Source of the DNA: Schizochytrium sp. CCTCC M209059
Lineage: Eukaryota; Sar; Bigyra; Thraustochytrida; Thraustochytriidae
Assembly (NCBI GenBank): GCA_000818945.1
Contig: KN805409.1
Coordinates: forward strand, 202,961 to 266,960
Length of the DNA stretch: 64,000 nt
Reading direction: 5' to 3'
Shown here: one piece after another, positions 62,684 through 64,000 of the stretch
How positions within the stretch are numbered: position 1 is the stretch's first letter
How the letters are laid out: the number at the start of each line of letters is the position of its first letter
The notes under the pieces: generated by a model
Told to the model about the DNA's origin: nothing
The model's input: only the letters and a program-made list of their open reading frames with translations
Databases searched by the model: none
Translations under genes and position numbers: made by a program

Positions 62684-64000
62684 TTTCCGTGCGCACGGGG
62701 CCGGAAGCGCAGCGGAACGCGCCTCTCCGATGCAGCACAATGCCAGGACCCAAGCCCGAGAAGCCCTCTCGCTACCTAGCCGAGAGGCCTCTGTGGCGCC
62801 GCCAGGAAGGTCGCGCGGATCCCGCCTTCCTCGCCGCAGCTTTCCTCTCCCGCCCACGGCCGTGGGTCCTCGCCGTCGTTGCCCGCCCGCCCGCCTGCCC
62901 GCTCGCCCGGTCAGGAAACCCCTCCCGGCCGCGGCCCGGCCAGAATGACCCCTCCGGACGGGCAGGAGTCATTCCGCCAAGCCCGCGCCCTGGCGCACTG
63001 CATGGGATCTCGCCGCCCCCGCTCGCGAAGGAGGGATGTTCAGACGAGGGTGTTGGTTGCATATCGCTGCCGGGCGAGGCAGGCAAGCTTTTTCGCTTCA
63101 GGATGGTGCCAGGAAATGGGCAAGAAGGCGGCTGCTGCGGTGCACTGGCAGGCCCGCCAAAGCCTCGCTTAAAAGGCGCTTCGGAGCCGTGATCATGCCG
63201 CTCCCGCTCGTTTTCATTGCCCGAGGCGGGCAAGGAGCATGACGCCAGCGCCGGCAAGGTGTCACGCGACTCCTCACTGCACCGCTCTGCATTGCATGGC
63301 GTGGCACGGCACTGGACGGCACTGAATGGCTCGGCATGGCTCGATACTACTGCCGATGGTATTGAGGATTCGGACCGCCACACTTGATCTTCCTCAGTCT
63401 GCTGCGTGAACGCTGTCGAGTGCCGGCAGACGCCCACCTCGTGCGTCGAAGCGCGTGGTCCAATGCAGCGCGGCGCCAACCAAATACGCAGCTAGACACC
63501 TAAATGCAATGGAGCGCATGGATGAAGCCATGCCACATCCGACGTGATAAATAGAAAGGCGGTCGAGCAGAGCAAAATCTGCGGTATGGACGCAAAATGT
63601 GCGCCGCATGCAGCTGCAACTGCCCCTCGCCGACGATCTGCCATTCTGACTGTGAGTAACAGCGAGCAGCGAGCTCGAGCAAGACGTCCTGGAATGTTGT
63701 CGTAGAGTCTGCCTGAGTAGAGCCAGGATATTGCTCCCCGTGCCGGGCTGACATTGGCAAGGGTGATAAGCATCGCAGACAGGCAGACAGGCAGACAGGC
63801 AGGCAGAGAGGCGGCTGGCTCTGGCTCGTGGTGGCATGAAGGTGCGTCGCGTTGGGACTGCTAGGAGGCTTTCGGCGCAGCACCCGCTAGTGATCCCCGC
63901 TGTGGGAAGAGACTAGCGGCGCCTAGGTGGCTTTAGCCTGGCTCCAAACGCCGATCGAGCTGCCAATCAAGCCAGTAGTTCCTGCTCCCGTCACACTGCC
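61612..64000. other. Region upstream of member D to the right edge
   Basis: Begins with the member D promoter region (A/T-rich at about 61725-61800). It then holds GC-rich sequence with a CT array at 62651-62682 and GCAGACAG-type repeats near 63775-63812. A frame from the ATG at 62740 runs about 150 codons but is Pro/Gly/Arg-rich with no domain. No gene is supported. Confidence 0.5.
62651..62682. repeat. CT dinucleotide array
   Basis: About sixteen CT units with T-runs at the ends. Confidence 0.9.

Noticed and set aside
62740..63192. Plus-strand frame of about 150 codons starting M-P-G-P-K-P-E-K
   Set aside because: Pro/Gly/Arg-rich with no domain, and the minus strand is equally open; not enough to call a gene.

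Overview
The window looks like nuclear DNA of a thraustochytrid-type stramenopile (Labyrinthulomycetes) or a close relative. It has GC-rich, mostly intron-free genes, some of them very large (one uninterrupted frame of 2,969 codons). The proteins are plainly eukaryotic: ISCU, Ubc13, bZIP, a PDZ-START-GOLD protein, a soluble-adenylyl-cyclase-like protein and a CatSper-like channel. The long gene-poor gaps are full of tetranucleotide microsatellites. The taxon is inferred from gene style, not from a marker gene. A run of 10 Ns at 8997-9006 marks an assembly gap.

Layout. 1-1428: the 3' end of a repeat-bearing gene whose last 424 bp, including its stop codon, are triplicated. 1.7-3.2 kb (-): a PDZ-START-GOLD protein. 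4.5-5.5 kb (+): a mitochondrial Tim44/mL45-like protein with an inserted WW domain. 6.5-8.0 kb (-): a polyglutamine bZIP factor. 10.2-12.1 kb (-) and 12.7-14.6 kb (+): a divergent pair, an unrecognised polytopic membrane protein and a CatSper-like voltage-gated channel. 15.5-16.0 kb (-): the Fe-S scaffold ISCU. 17.2-18.2 kb and 18.8-20.4 kb (-): two unrecognised proteins, the second without a visible ATG. 22.7-23.2 kb (+): Ubc13. 23.9-32.8 kb (-): a giant soluble-adenylyl-cyclase-like protein.

35.7-61.6 kb: the most distinctive part. Four paralogous secreted cysteine-rich proteins of about 1,110-1,120 residues (A, B, C, D from left to right) all lie on the minus strand. Each is built from two diverged ~530-residue halves that carry a GDP...CDGR...DxxGNxCV module. 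I cannot place them in a named family. Signature motifs group A with D and B with C. A decayed TPR gene with a W-L-D-I-F-S-x-N-Q domain lies between C and D. The A-B gap holds a (GTTT)n/(GCTT)n microsatellite of about 710 bp. 61.6-64 kb: no gene I can support.

The housekeeping genes (ISCU, Ubc13, mL45-like) are unrelated neighbours. The channel and the cyclase could both serve Ca2+/cAMP signalling in a flagellated zoospore, but that is inference. The four secreted proteins probably form a cell-surface or extracellular-matrix multigene family. Many long antisense or alternative-frame ORFs here are by-products of GC-rich codon use and are not annotated.
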